From positions 558,001 through 622,000 of the forward strand of contig NZ_SLZK01000001.1 in assembly GCF_004341105.1 (NCBI RefSeq): 64,000 nucleotides of DNA. The letters are read 5' to 3'. The notes under the pieces are model-generated. The model was not told where the DNA came from. It ran no database searches and worked only from the letters and a program-made list of their open reading frames with translations. The stretch comes from Rhizobium sp. BK418 (GTDB lineage Bacteria; Pseudomonadota; Alphaproteobacteria; Rhizobiales; Rhizobiaceae). Both the position numbers and the translations under genes were made by a program. Every line of letters starts with the position of its first letter. The first letter of the stretch is position 1. Below, in pieces: positions 10,434-21,035 of the stretch.

Positions 10434-10537
10434 AGTGCGAAGATAGCGCGCATCCCTCCGGATCGAAGATTTGAATTAAGGGACGATGCGCAATATGAGA
10501 AGCCGGGCCGCATGGGGCGGCGGAAAGTTGAACTGAC

Positions 10538-11509
10538 ATGGTCACCATTCTCGACACGATCAATCCCGATGTTAAGCGCGTGCGGCATCCGGAAAAGGCG
10601 CATCGCCCCGATACGGAAGTCTTGCGAAAACCGGACTGGATCCGGGTGAAGGCGCCGACATCGAAAGGCTACGCCGAAACCCGCTCGATCGTGAAGGAGC
10701 ACAAGCTTGTCACCGTCTGCGAAGAAGCAGGCTGCCCGAATATCGGCGAGTGCTGGGACAAGAAACACGCCACCTTCATGATCATGGGCGAGATTTGTAC
10801 CCGCGCCTGCGCCTTCTGCAATGTCGCCACCGGCAAACCGAATGCGCTCGACATGGCAGAGCCTGAAAATGTTGCCAAGGCCGTCAAGGAAATGGGCCTG
10901 TCGCATGTCGTCATCACCTCCGTCGACCGTGACGATCTGGAAGATGGCGGCGCCGAGCATTTCGAGAAGGTGATCTGGGCGATCCGTGCCGCCTCGCCGA
11001 TGACGACCATCGAAATCCTGACCCCCGACTTTCTGAAGAAGCCTGGCGCGCTGGAACGGGTCGTTGCTGCCAAGCCCGACGTCTTCAACCACAATCTGGA
11101 AACGGTCGCCGGCAACTATCTGACGGTTCGCCCCGGTGCTCGCTACTTCCACTCCATCCGCCTGCTGCAGCGCGTGAAGGAACTCGATCCCACTATGTTC
11201 ACCAAATCGGGCATCATGGTCGGTCTCGGTGAGGAGCGGAACGAAGTCCTGCAACTGATGGACGACCTGCGCACCGCCGATGTCGACTTCCTGACAATCG
11301 GCCAGTACCTGCAGCCGACCCGCAAGCATCATGCGGTCATGAGCTTCGTCACGCCGGAAGAGTTCAAGTCCTACGAGACAGTTGCCTACACCAAGGGCTT
11401 CCTGATGGTGGCCTCCAGCCCGTTGACCCGCTCCTCGCACCATGCCGGCGACGATTTCGCCCGCCTGAAGGCTGCGCGCGAGAAGAAGCTGCTGATGGCA
11501 GCCGAGTAA
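10538..11509 (+). CDS. lipA: Lipoyl synthase
   Basis: Radical-SAM enzyme that inserts two sulfur atoms into protein-bound octanoyl groups to make lipoate, the cofactor of the PdhB and PdhC lipoyl domains encoded upstream. The 323 residues carry the auxiliary cluster motif [12 protein letters not shown] (Cys61, Cys66, Cys72) and the radical-SAM motif CTRACAFC (Cys87, Cys91, Cys94), with the later ETVAGNY and SGIMVGLGE regions. It follows the pdh genes and ends at a strong terminator, tying cofactor synthesis to the complex that needs it. Confidence 0.97.
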   Translation: MVTILDTINPDVKRVRHPEKAHRPDTEVLRKPDWIRVKAPTSKGYAETRSIVKEHKLVTVCEEAGCPNIGECWDKKHATFMIMGEICTRACAFCNVATGKPNALDMAEPENVAKAVKEMGLSHVVITSVDRDDLEDGGAEHFEKVIWAIRAASPMTTIEILTPDFLKKPGALERVVAAKPDVFNHNLETVAGNYLTVRPGARYFHSIRLLQRVKELDPTMFTKSGIMVGLGEERNEVLQLMDDLRTADVDFLTIGQYLQPTRKHHAVMSFVTPEEFKSYETVAYTKGFLMVASSPLTRSSHHAGDDFARLKAAREKKLLMAAE

Positions 11510-11534
11510 AAGCTTACCCCCAGTTTTTAACAGG

Positions 11535-11564
11535 ACCGCGGCGATTTTCGCCGCGGTTTTTCTT
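11535..11564 (+). terminator. Intrinsic terminator after lipA
   Basis: A perfect 10-bp stem, ACCGCGGCGA (11535-11544) and TCGCCGCGGT (11548-11557), with a 3-base TTT loop, followed by TTTTCTTT. It sits 25 bases past the lipA stop and closes the pdh/lip transcription unit. Confidence 0.9.
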
Positions 11565-11671
11565 TGTGCGCTTCACTGTCATCATTAGGTCATGCGAAGC
11601 AGCTAGCCAGCACGCCGCTCTTCGCAAATAGATCAGTCCGCGAAGGCGATCCTGTCGAAAGCGAGCCTGCC

Positions 11672-12265
11672 ATGCATCAAGTGACGACGTCGCCTGAACC
11701 CATTCGTGCGGTCTCTGTTGCCGAGGCTGCCGATATCATTCCACATGCCGAGCGTATCATGGTCATCGGCTGTTCGGGCGGCGGCAAGTCGACGCTTGCC
11801 CAGAAGCTGGCAAGCCATTTCAGCCTGACTTACCTGTCCATTGACCGCGACATCCTGTGGCTGCCGGGCTGGGTCCAACGCAGCAAAGAGGAACAGCGCC
11901 AGCGTATCATTGATAGGATTGCCGATGAGCGCTGGATTATGGATGGCACCAATACGTCCACGTTCGATATCCGCCTGCCGCGCACGGATATCGTCATTTG
12001 GGTGCGAATGCCGCGCCTGCTTTGCGTTTGGGGCGTGCTGACGCGCTGGCTGAAGCATCTTGGCCGCACGCGTCCGGAGATGGCACTCGGCTGCGTCGAA
12101 AAAGTCGACTGGCAGTTTCTGGAGTTCATCTGGACTTTCGAGAAAAAATTTACGCCGCGCATCACTGCCGCGATTGCTGCCCACGGGCCGCAGGTGCCGG
12201 TTTTGCAGGTGAAATGCCGCCGCCAGATGCGCGCGCTTCTTGATCTTCTCGGTGTGCCGGCTTAA
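11672..12265 (+). CDS. P-loop ATPase/adenylate-kinase-like protein
   Basis: 197 residues from the ATG at 11672. An earlier in-frame opening at 11564 lies on the tail of the lipA terminator, so it is rejected. The Walker A motif is GCSGGGKSTLAQKLA at about residue 33, followed by an adenylate-kinase-like lid and NMP region (SIDRDILWLPGW, then WIMDGTNTSTFDIRLPRTDIVIWV). This is the pattern of small P-loop NTPases that annotation pipelines call AAA family ATPase, adenylate kinase or FlaR/topology modulation protein. Substrate and role are unknown. It ends nine bases before the COQ10-like gene, so the two probably form a pair. Confidence 0.72.
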   Translation: MHQVTTSPEPIRAVSVAEAADIIPHAERIMVIGCSGGGKSTLAQKLASHFSLTYLSIDRDILWLPGWVQRSKEEQRQRIIDRIADERWIMDGTNTSTFDIRLPRTDIVIWVRMPRLLCVWGVLTRWLKHLGRTRPEMALGCVEKVDWQFLEFIWTFEKKFTPRITAAIAAHGPQVPVLQVKCRRQMRALLDLLGVPA

Positions 12266-12274
12266 CTGCGCTTC

Positions 12275-12721
12275 ATGCCGCAATTCGAAACGCATCGCTC
12301 CGTCCCGCACACGCCCGACCAGATGTTCGACCTAGTGTCCGACGTCGAACGTTATCCGCAGTTTCTGCCATTGTGCGAGGCCCTTGTCGTGAAGAGCCGC
12401 AAGGAGCGCGACGGCAAAGAACTACTGATTGCCGACATGACCGTCGGTTACAAGGCGATCCGCGAAACCTTCACGACCCAGGTTCTGCTGAACAGGGCGG
12501 AGCGTATCATCGACGTCAAATATATCGACGGCCCGTTCCGCTACCTTGATAACCGCTGGCGGTTCGTCGAGGCAGAGGGTGGCGGCTGTACGGTCGATTT
12601 TTTCATCGACTATGAGTTCAAGAGCCGCATTCTCGGTGCGCTTATGGGATCAATGTTCGATAGGGCTTTCCGCATGTTCACGGAAGCCTTCGAAAAGCGG
12701 GCGGCGACGATCTACAGTTGA
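12275..12721 (+). CDS. COQ10/RatA-family (START-like) protein
   Basis: 148 residues with the START-like polyketide cyclase fold of the COQ10/RatA family: FETHRSVPHTPDQMFDLVSDVERYPQFLPLCEALVV at the N-terminus, a central VGYKAIRETFTTQV strand pair, GPFRYLDNRWRF, and an amphipathic C-terminal helix (SMFDRAFRMFTEAFEKRA). Eukaryotic Coq10 binds ubiquinone and supports respiration. The E. coli homologue RatA was described as a ribosome-association toxin. For an alpha-proteobacterium the quinone-binding role is the likelier, but this is family knowledge and not shown here. Confidence 0.85.
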   Translation: MPQFETHRSVPHTPDQMFDLVSDVERYPQFLPLCEALVVKSRKERDGKELLIADMTVGYKAIRETFTTQVLLNRAERIIDVKYIDGPFRYLDNRWRFVEAEGGGCTVDFFIDYEFKSRILGALMGSMFDRAFRMFTEAFEKRAATIYS

Positions 12722-12724
12722 TGG

Positions 12725-13030
12725 TCAGCGATCGAAGAAATGATCGAAGACACGGTTCGCGGGATAAGCGAAGGCGCCACGATCGGTGAAGCCGTGGCGA
12801 TAGAGGCAGCCTCTGAGCGCGGCGTTGTAGATCAGACCGTTCGTGTCAGGCGAACCGCGCTTGCCCATGGCTTCCGGCTCGCAGCGGCCGAGTGCGTGGT
12901 CATACTTGCGCAGCAGAACCGGATCGGAATCCACCCGGACGCCGCCACGGACCTGATAATTGGAGGGGGCTTCTGCTGCCGATACGCAGGCGAGGCTAAG
13001 TACAACACCGATGCATGCAAGATATTTCAT
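12725..13030 (-). CDS. Secreted hypothetical protein
   Basis: 101 residues with a clear Sec signal peptide (MKYLACIGVVLSLACVSAAEA, cleavage near residue 21) and a mature part of about 80 residues with two Cys (RCEPEAMGKRG, RGCLYRHGF) that could form a disulfide. The start is the ATG at 13030. A TTG five codons upstream is less likely. The ending RVFDHFFDR overlaps nothing. I do not recognise a known domain. The gene faces the COQ10-like gene, their stops only three bases apart, and probably encodes a small periplasmic protein common in rhizobia. Confidence 0.7.
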   Translation of the reverse strand: MKYLACIGVVLSLACVSAAEAPSNYQVRGGVRVDSDPVLLRKYDHALGRCEPEAMGKRGSPDTNGLIYNAALRGCLYRHGFTDRGAFAYPANRVFDHFFDR

Positions 13031-13108
13031 CTGAATGGTCCCCAAACCGGATCTTGCTTTAGACGGAGCAGAAATCGGAATTTCTGCCTTATATTTCTTT
13101 ACCCTATC

Positions 13109-13603
13109 TCACGCGATTCTAATAAGCATTTGAAGTGCCGTCCGGATTGTCGCCAGCCGCACTTCTGTGCGACCGATGTCTCCGTAATGCATCTTGCTGT
13201 GTACGAGCTTACCTGAGCGTGATTTCGCTGCAAGATGCACCAGGCCGACAGGTTTATCCGTCGATCCGCCGCCAGGACCGGCAATGCCGGTGACGGCAAC
13301 CGCAAGATCAGCCCGTGAGCGGAAGAGGGCGCCATGCACCATCTGGCGCGCCGTTTCCTCCGAAACCGCCCCAAATCGGGCAAGCGTTTCTTCCTGCACG
13401 CCGAGCATCTGCATCTTAGCGGTATTCGTATAGGTCACGAAGCCGCAGTCGACGACGGCAGACGATCCGGAGATTTCCGTCAGCGCTCCGGCGATCAGCC
13501 CTCCAGTGCAGGATTCTGCCGTCGAGACCATCAGACCCGCAGCCGTGAAGTCGCGGATGATGCTCTCCGCCGTCGCAGTGATATCTGCGGGGAATAGGCT
13601 CAT
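13109..13603 (-). CDS. CinA-family nicotinamide-nucleotide amidase
   Basis: 164 residues, the stand-alone C-terminal (PncC) domain of the CinA family. The active-site motif [21 protein letters not shown] begins at about residue 28 (catalytic Ser/Thr region), followed by [16 protein letters not shown], and [25 protein letters not shown] lies near 110-134. The enzyme deamidates nicotinamide mononucleotide to recycle pyridine nucleotides. Its start overlaps the end of ispDF by four bases (ATGA on the minus strand), so the two are translationally coupled. Confidence 0.9.
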   Translation of the reverse strand: MSLFPADITATAESIIRDFTAAGLMVSTAESCTGGLIAGALTEISGSSAVVDCGFVTYTNTAKMQMLGVQEETLARFGAVSEETARQMVHGALFRSRADLAVAVTGIAGPGGGSTDKPVGLVHLAAKSRSGKLVHSKMHYGDIGRTEVRLATIRTALQMLIRIA

Positions 13604-14820
13604 CGCTTCATGCCTCCATAGACGACGGTTGCGGTCGCGATCGCGGCGATCCCTTCGCGTCGGCCCACGAAACCGATCTTCTCGTTGGTGGTCGCTTTGA
13701 CGGAGCAGCGTTCGATATCGATGCCGAGGAATTCGGACAGATTGGCGCGCATAGCCTCGCGGTGCGGCCCGACTTTTGGTGCCTCCGCGATCAGCGAAAT
13801 ATCGGCGTTGGTAATCGTGCCGCCGTGCTCACGCACGATCTTTGCCGCATGTTCGATGAAGATGCGAGAAGCCGCACCCTTCCATTGCGGATCGGATGGC
13901 GGAAAATGGTCGCCGATATCGCCGGCGCCACAAGTGGCGAGCAGCGCATCCGTCAGCGCATGCAGCGCTACGTCGGCATCCGAATGGCCCTTGAGCTTCT
14001 GGTCATGCGGAATGAAGACGCCGCAGAGGGTCACGCCGTCGCCGGGCTCGAGTTGATGCACGTCATAGCCGTTGCCGGTGCGCACATCGGGAATACGGGC
14101 GCCCGAGAGCTTGTCGTCTGCCATGGCAATATCGCTCCTGACCGTCAGCTTCACGTTTGTTGCAGCACCCTCGACGATAACAACGGGGATATCGAGCCAT
14201 TCGGCGATCGAGGCATCATCGGTGAAATCCGTCCGGCCGCTGGCGGCTGCCTTTTCATGAGCTGCGAGAATGGTGCGGAAATCGAAGGATTGCGGCGTCT
14301 GGGCCGCGTAGAGCTGACTGCGCGGAATGGTCTTGATCACGGTTCCATCGCTGCCGGCCTGTTTCAGCGTATCGGCCACCGGGACTGCAGGCAGGACTGC
14401 GGGTGCGCCCGCCGAAAGCGTATCGGCGATCCGATCAAGAAGCTGGTGATCGAAGAAGGGGCGCACCGCATCATGGATCAGCACATGGCTGATGCCTTTA
14501 TCCTTGAGATGCCTCAGCCCCGCGAGCACCGATTGCTGGCGCGTGGGACCGCCATGGACGGTGTCGATCGGGATTGCTGAGATGATGTGCCGGGAGGCTC
14601 TGGCAAAGAGCGTCTCATCATCCGGGTGGATGACCACAACGATGCGAGTTGCCGGCTCCCATGTCATGAAGTTTTCAAGCGTATGGACGATAACCGGTTT
14701 GCCGCCGACCATCCGGTATTGCTTAGGGCCTTCTTCGGGCGATCCGGCGCGTTCGCCGCGGCCCGCCGCAACGACAACAATTCCAGCCGATATCGGTTGC
14801 TTACTATGCATTTGCAGCAT
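13600..14820 (-). CDS. ispDF: Bifunctional IspD/IspF (MEP isoprenoid pathway)
   Basis: 406-residue fusion. The N-terminal IspD domain (about 1-235; [29 protein letters not shown]) makes CDP-ME from MEP and CTP. The C-terminal IspF domain (about 245-406; [19 protein letters not shown] with the zinc Asp/His, [33 protein letters not shown]) cyclises CDP-ME phosphate to MEcPP. Fusion of the two is typical of alpha-proteobacteria. ATG at 14820 is used. A second ATG three codons in is possible. The gene is divergent from dusB with a 144-base gap that must contain both promoters. Confidence 0.96.
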   Translation of the reverse strand: MLQMHSKQPISAGIVVVAAGRGERAGSPEEGPKQYRMVGGKPVIVHTLENFMTWEPATRIVVVIHPDDETLFARASRHIISAIPIDTVHGGPTRQQSVLAGLRHLKDKGISHVLIHDAVRPFFDHQLLDRIADTLSAGAPAVLPAVPVADTLKQAGSDGTVIKTIPRSQLYAAQTPQSFDFRTILAAHEKAAASGRTDFTDDASIAEWLDIPVVIVEGAATNVKLTVRSDIAMADDKLSGARIPDVRTGNGYDVHQLEPGDGVTLCGVFIPHDQKLKGHSDADVALHALTDALLATCGAGDIGDHFPPSDPQWKGAASRIFIEHAAKIVREHGGTITNADISLIAEAPKVGPHREAMRANLSEFLGIDIERCSVKATTNEKIGFVGRREGIAAIATATVVYGGMKR

Positions 14821-14964
14821 AAATCCCTGAAATATGCGGAATGGATGTCAGTTGCTCTATCGTCTTGCTCGGCCCTTTTCCAGCATCTGCCCAAAAAATA
14901 TCAATTCGAGCCCGACCCTCTTGGCAAGTCATGGATCTATGGCTAAAAATAATGCAGTTACATC

Positions 14965-15981
14965 GTGTGCCTGAAAGATAATCATTTGATATCCAAGGAC
15001 CTCGCAACGCCTTTTCGAATCGGATCCGTATCCGTGCGCAACCGCGTTGTGCTTGCACCGATGTCCGGCGTGACGGACATGCCGTTCCGCGAACTTGCCT
15101 GGCGCCATGGCGCCGGGCTCGTCGTCACCGAAATGGTGGCAAGCCGGGAATTGGTAAACGATACCGCCGAATCCTGGGCGCGCCTGCGCGCCGCTGGTTT
15201 CCGTCCGCATATGGTGCAACTCGCCGGCCGCGAGGCTTACTGGATGGCGGAAGCTGCGAAAATCGCCGCCGATAATGGCGCCGACATCATCGATATTAAT
15301 ATGGGCTGCCCGGCCAAGAAGGTCATCGGTGGCTATTCTGGTTCGGCCCTGATGCGCGATCCCGATCATGCACTCGAGTTGATCGAGGCAACCGTCAAGG
15401 CGGTCGATATCCCGGTGACACTGAAGATGCGCCTTGGCTGGGACGAGAACACCCTTAACGCTCCGCATATTGCCAAGCGCGCGGAAGAGGCGGGCATTCA
15501 GCTCATCACAATCCATGGCCGCACCCGCATGCAATTCTATACGGGCAGGGCGGACTGGGATGCAATCCGTCCCGTGCGCGACGTCATTTCCGTGCCGCTG
15601 ATCGCCAATGGAGATGTAGAAACGGCTGATGATGCGCAAGAGATCCTGCGCCGTTCAGGCGCCAATGCGGTCATGATTGGCCGCGGTTGTCAGGGCAGGC
15701 CGTGGCATGCCGGTGTTCTTGCCGGCGCTCGCAAACCGTTGCGCTCGGAGATCGTCGCAATTGCCATCGAGCATTACCGCATGATGTTGGAATTTTACGG
15801 CGAGACCGTTGCCGTCAGGCACGCCCGCAAACATCTCGGCTGGTATCTGGAGCGCTTTGCGCCGGACCTGTCGGGCGAACATAAGGCTGCCATCATGACA
15901 TCGCGCGATCCTGACGATGTGATTGCCCGCTTCGGCGATGCAATGGCGGCAGGTACAGGGGAACAGCGGGAGGCAGCATGA
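14965..15981 (+). CDS. dusB: tRNA-dihydrouridine synthase
   Basis: FMN-dependent enzyme that reduces uridines in the tRNA D-arm, 338 residues from a GTG start. Family motifs: [43 protein letters not shown] (catalytic Cys), [33 protein letters not shown] and [26 protein letters not shown]. The start is uncertain: an in-frame TTG at 14986 is another option, and homology begins clearly at LATPFRIG. The stop overlaps ntrB by ATGA. A dus gene at the head of the ntrBC operon is the classic arrangement also known from gamma-proteobacterial dusB-fis and rhizobial nifR3-ntrBC. Confidence 0.92.
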   Translation: MCLKDNHLISKDLATPFRIGSVSVRNRVVLAPMSGVTDMPFRELAWRHGAGLVVTEMVASRELVNDTAESWARLRAAGFRPHMVQLAGREAYWMAEAAKIAADNGADIIDINMGCPAKKVIGGYSGSALMRDPDHALELIEATVKAVDIPVTLKMRLGWDENTLNAPHIAKRAEEAGIQLITIHGRTRMQFYTGRADWDAIRPVRDVISVPLIANGDVETADDAQEILRRSGANAVMIGRGCQGRPWHAGVLAGARKPLRSEIVAIAIEHYRMMLEFYGETVAVRHARKHLGWYLERFAPDLSGEHKAAIMTSRDPDDVIARFGDAMAAGTGEQREAA

Positions 15982-17128
15982 GCACGGACGGCACATCTTC
16001 TTCCGAGGGCGCAGTCAATGCCGTCGCAATGTCGGTGCTGAACGCTATCCAGAACCCTGTTGTCATGGTGGATGAGGGTGGCTTTATCGCCTTTGCCAAC
16101 TGGGAAGCCGAAGCCTTCTTCGGCGCCAGCGCCGCACACCTTTCCCGCTATCGCATTTCAACCTTCATTCCCTTCGGCAGCCCGCTTCTGGCATTGATCG
16201 ACCAGGTGCGCGAACGCAAGGCACCGGTCAATGAATATCGCGTGGACCTGAGCTCGCCGCGTCTCGGCCAGGACAAGCTCGTCGATATCTATGTCGCCCC
16301 CGTCATTACCGAACCAGGCTCGGTCGTTGTGGTCTTCCAGGAACGGTCGATGGCCGACAAGATCGACCGGCAGCTCACGCATCGGGCGGCTGCTCGTTCA
16401 GTGACGGGCCTGGCCTCCATGCTGGCACATGAGATCAAGAACCCGCTCTCCGGCATCCGCGGCGCTGCGCAGCTTCTCGAACAATCCGTAGTTGACGATG
16501 ACCGCGCCCTGACCCGGCTGATCTGCGACGAAACGGACCGCATCGTCTCGCTGGTCGATCGCATGGAAGTCTTTTCCGACGAGCGCCCGGTCGATCGCGT
16601 GCCTGTCAATATCCATTCCGTGCTCGACCATGTGAAGGCCGTTGCCAAGGCAGGCTTCGCCCGCAATATCCGTATGACGGAGAATTACGACCCGTCGCTG
16701 CCGGCTGTTTATGCCAATCGCGATCAGCTCGTACAGGTTTTCCTCAATCTGGTGAAGAACGCAGCCGAAGCCGTCGGCGACCGGCCGGACGGCGAGATCA
16801 TCCTGACGACGGCCTATCGTCCGGGCATCCGGCTGTCCGTTGCCGGTACGCGCGAGAAGATCTCGCTGCCGCTGGAATTCTGCGTCATCGACAATGGTCC
16901 CGGCGTGCCGATGGACCTTCTGCCGCATCTTTTCGACCCCTTCATCACCACAAAGACGAATGGCAGCGGCCTCGGCCTTGCCCTCGTTGCCAAGATCATC
17001 GGCGATCATGGCGGCATCATCGAATGCGACAGCCAGAACAACCGCACGATTTTTCGCGTCCTCATGCCGGCCTCCAAGGATGCCTCGCTTGATGATGCTG
17101 GTATTGCAAGCTCGACAGGACCCAATAG

Positions 17129-17132
<4 letters not shown>
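15978..17132 (+). CDS. ntrB: Nitrogen regulation sensor histidine kinase NtrB
   Basis: Cytosolic sensor kinase (384 residues) that phosphorylates NtrC under nitrogen limitation and, with PII protein bound, dephosphorylates it. N-terminal PAS domain (about 15-125; [29 protein letters not shown]), HisKA box [19 protein letters not shown] with phospho-acceptor His at residue 151, then the HATPase_c domain with NLVKNAAEA (N box), DNGPGVP (G1) and [12 protein letters not shown] (G2). No membrane segment is present. It overlaps dusB and ntrC by four bases each and is translated from GGGAGGCAGC-ATG. Confidence 0.96.
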
Positions 17133-18580
<1,448 letters not shown>

Positions 18581-18593
18581 CCTTCGACCTTGA

Positions 18594-18629
18594 CATTGTG
18601 GCAGACCGCGTTGCATTTTCGCCACAATG
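18594..18629. promoter_or_regulatory. Inverted repeat in the ntrC-ntrY gap
   Basis: CATTGTGGC (18594-18602) and GCCACAATG (18621-18629) form a perfect 9-bp inverted repeat around an 18-base spacer, 14 bases past the ntrC stop and 135 before the ntrY start. It could be an operator for ntrYX or a weak hairpin after ntrC; no T run follows. The left arm plus spacer also resembles a sigma-54 promoter but with the wrong spacing (see rejected items). Confidence 0.4.
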
Positions 18630-18764
18630 CGTTGCTTAAAGGTCACGCATAAGGTTTGGACATTCGCCCACGATCGAGTCGTTTGGACGCCGGTTTTCGT
18701 AAGCCGATGCCGTTCGATTTCCCGTTGGGCGCGGCGGCAGAAATGCCGTTCGAAGAGAGGCTGA

Positions 18765-21035
18765 ATGGACGAAGAAGGGCTATCGCCAGAATCGGCGAAC
18801 GAGGCGGTGACAACGGTGACCGACCGTCGTGCCCTGTTTGCCGTACCTGGCCTGGTGCTTGCCGGCGGCGCATTGGTCTGCGCGACCGTCACGCTCTTCG
18901 TGTTGCTCGGCGTCACACCGATCGCGCCGACGTCGCATGTCGTCATCGGCTCCGTCGTCATCAATTCCTTTTTCGTGCTCGGGCTGATCGCGCTGATCGG
19001 TCGCGAGGTCGCGCGGCTTTTCAAGGCCCGCACACGTGGCCGCGCCGCAGCACGCCTTCACATTCGTATCGTCGTGCTTTTCTCGATCGTCGCAATTACG
19101 CCGGCGATCCTGGTGGCGATCTTTGCCAGTATCACGCTGAATGCCGGTCTCGATCGCTGGTTTGCGCTGAGAACCCAGGCGATCGTCAGCTCGTCCCGCA
19201 ATATCGGCCAGGCCTACATGCTGGAAAATGCCAGCTATCTGCAGGGCCAGACGGTTTCGATGGCAAATGATCTGGAGCGCAACCGCGCGCTCTACAGCCT
19301 CGACAAGACCGGCTTTGCCGACTTGATGACGCGCCAGGCAAGGGGCCGTGGTCTGCTCGGCGCCTTCCTTGTCGAGCGCGACGGCTCGGTCAATGTTCAG
19401 GCCGACATCACGACGGAAAAGCCGCTGCCCGCCATTCCGCAGGATGCGCTGGAAAAGGCCGCGGCCGGTCAGCCGACGCTGATTCCGCCCGGCGTGACCA
19501 ACCTTGTCGGCGCCATTATCCGGCTCGAAGCGATCCCCGGAACGTTCCTCTATACGGTGCGTGCAGTCGACCCCAAGGTCATGAACGCCATGCGTATGAT
19601 GGAGGAGAACGCCACAGAATACCGTTCGATGGAGGCCGGTCGCGTCTCGCTGCAGATCGCCTTTGCGGTTCTCTATATCGGTTTTGCGCTGATCGTGCTG
19701 CTGGCGGCGATCTGGACCGCGATTGCCGTCGCCGACCGTATCGTGCGGCCGATTCGCCTGCTGATTACCGCTGCCGACAGCGTTGCATCGGGCAATATGG
19801 ATATCGTTGTGCCCGTCCATGCCGTCGACGGTGACGTTGCCAGCTTGTCGCGCACCTTCAACAAGATGATCTCGGAAATTCGTACGCAGCGCGACGAGAT
19901 CCTCGAGGCCAAGGACGAAGTGGATGACCGCCGCCGCTTCATCGAGGCCGTGCTGTCGGGCGTGACGGCTGCCGTCATCGGCGTCGAGCAGGATCGGCGC
20001 ATTACCATCGTCAACAGTTCGGCCGAGACGCTGATGGCGCTGAAGGCCGACGAAATGCTCGGCAAGCAGCTGTCGGAAATCGCCCCCGAAGTGGATCAGG
20101 TGCTGACGGAAGCTGCCTCACGCTATCGCGGTGATTTCCGCAAGCAGATAGCGCTGGTGCGTGGCGGCACCGTTCGCACGCTGAGCGTCCAGGTGACCCG
20201 CGAGGAAGTGCGCGATCTCAGCGAATCCTATGTGATTACGCTCGACGACATTACCGATCTCGTCATTGCCCAGCGCTCCACCGCCTGGGGCGATGTTGCG
20301 CGCCGCATCGCCCACGAGATCAAGAATCCGCTGACGCCGATCCAGCTTTCGGCCGAACGCATCCGCCGTCGTTACGGCAAGCAGATCGACCAGAACGATC
20401 GCGCCGTCTTCGACCAGTGCACTGACACCATCATCCGACAGGTTGGCGATATCGGCCGCATGGTCGATGAATTCTCGGCCTTTGCGCGCATGCCGAAGCC
20501 GACGAAGGAGCCGAGCGACCTGCGCGCCATTCTTCATGATGCAATCTTCCTGCGCGAGATGGGCAATAACCATATCACCTTCCTGCAGGAACTTGGCGAA
20601 GAGCGGCTGGAAGGTTTGTTCGACAGCCGCATGCTGGGGCAAGCATTTGGCAATCTGATCAAGAATTCTGTGGAGGCGATCGAAGCCGTGCCGAGTGAGG
20701 AGCGCGAAGAGCGCAAGATCCTCGTCCGCACGTCCAAGGATGAAGCGCGCGACCGCTTCACGGTCGATATCATCGACAACGGCCGCGGCCTGCCGGTCGA
20801 GAATCGCCATAGCATTCTGGAGCCGTACATGACGATGCGCGAGAAGGGCACCGGCCTCGGCCTCGCCATCGTCAAGAAGATCATCGAGGAACATGGCGGG
20901 CAGCTCGAACTGCATGATGCGCCCGCAGATTTTGACCAGGGAAGAGGGGCCATGATCCGCGTGCATCTGCCGCGCCGGGATGTGACTTCCTCTACCCCGT
21001 CAGCTAGTGACAAGGAAAGCGTTTATGGCCTCTGA
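18765..21035 (+). CDS. ntrY: Membrane sensor histidine kinase NtrY
   Basis: Large transmembrane sensor kinase (756 residues) paired with NtrX. About three membrane segments lie within residues 25-120 and another at about 290-315, separated by a periplasmic region of about 170 residues. Then come a HAMP linker (IVRPIRLLITAADSVASGNMD), a PAS domain (about 385-490), the HisKA box [21 protein letters not shown] with phospho-acceptor His517, and HATPase_c (NLIKNSVEAIE, DNGRGLP, GTGLGLAIVKKI). NtrYX has been linked in alpha-proteobacteria to nitrate use, redox or oxygen sensing and envelope and exopolysaccharide control. Its end overlaps ntrX by 11 bases. Confidence 0.95.
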   Translation: MDEEGLSPESANEAVTTVTDRRALFAVPGLVLAGGALVCATVTLFVLLGVTPIAPTSHVVIGSVVINSFFVLGLIALIGREVARLFKARTRGRAAARLHIRIVVLFSIVAITPAILVAIFASITLNAGLDRWFALRTQAIVSSSRNIGQAYMLENASYLQGQTVSMANDLERNRALYSLDKTGFADLMTRQARGRGLLGAFLVERDGSVNVQADITTEKPLPAIPQDALEKAAAGQPTLIPPGVTNLVGAIIRLEAIPGTFLYTVRAVDPKVMNAMRMMEENATEYRSMEAGRVSLQIAFAVLYIGFALIVLLAAIWTAIAVADRIVRPIRLLITAADSVASGNMDIVVPVHAVDGDVASLSRTFNKMISEIRTQRDEILEAKDEVDDRRRFIEAVLSGVTAAVIGVEQDRRITIVNSSAETLMALKADEMLGKQLSEIAPEVDQVLTEAASRYRGDFRKQIALVRGGTVRTLSVQVTREEVRDLSESYVITLDDITDLVIAQRSTAWGDVARRIAHEIKNPLTPIQLSAERIRRRYGKQIDQNDRAVFDQCTDTIIRQVGDIGRMVDEFSAFARMPKPTKEPSDLRAILHDAIFLREMGNNHITFLQELGEERLEGLFDSRMLGQAFGNLIKNSVEAIEAVPSEEREERKILVRTSKDEARDRFTVDIIDNGRGLPVENRHSILEPYMTMREKGTGLGLAIVKKIIEEHGGQLELHDAPADFDQGRGAMIRVHLPRRDVTSSTPSASDKESVYGL

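Noticed and set aside
18598..18615. Sigma-54-like promoter TGGCA...TTGCA between ntrC and ntrY
   Set aside because: The GG and GC elements are separated by 11 bases, not the strict 10 required for a -24/-12 promoter. The arm is better explained as part of the 9-bp inverted repeat.
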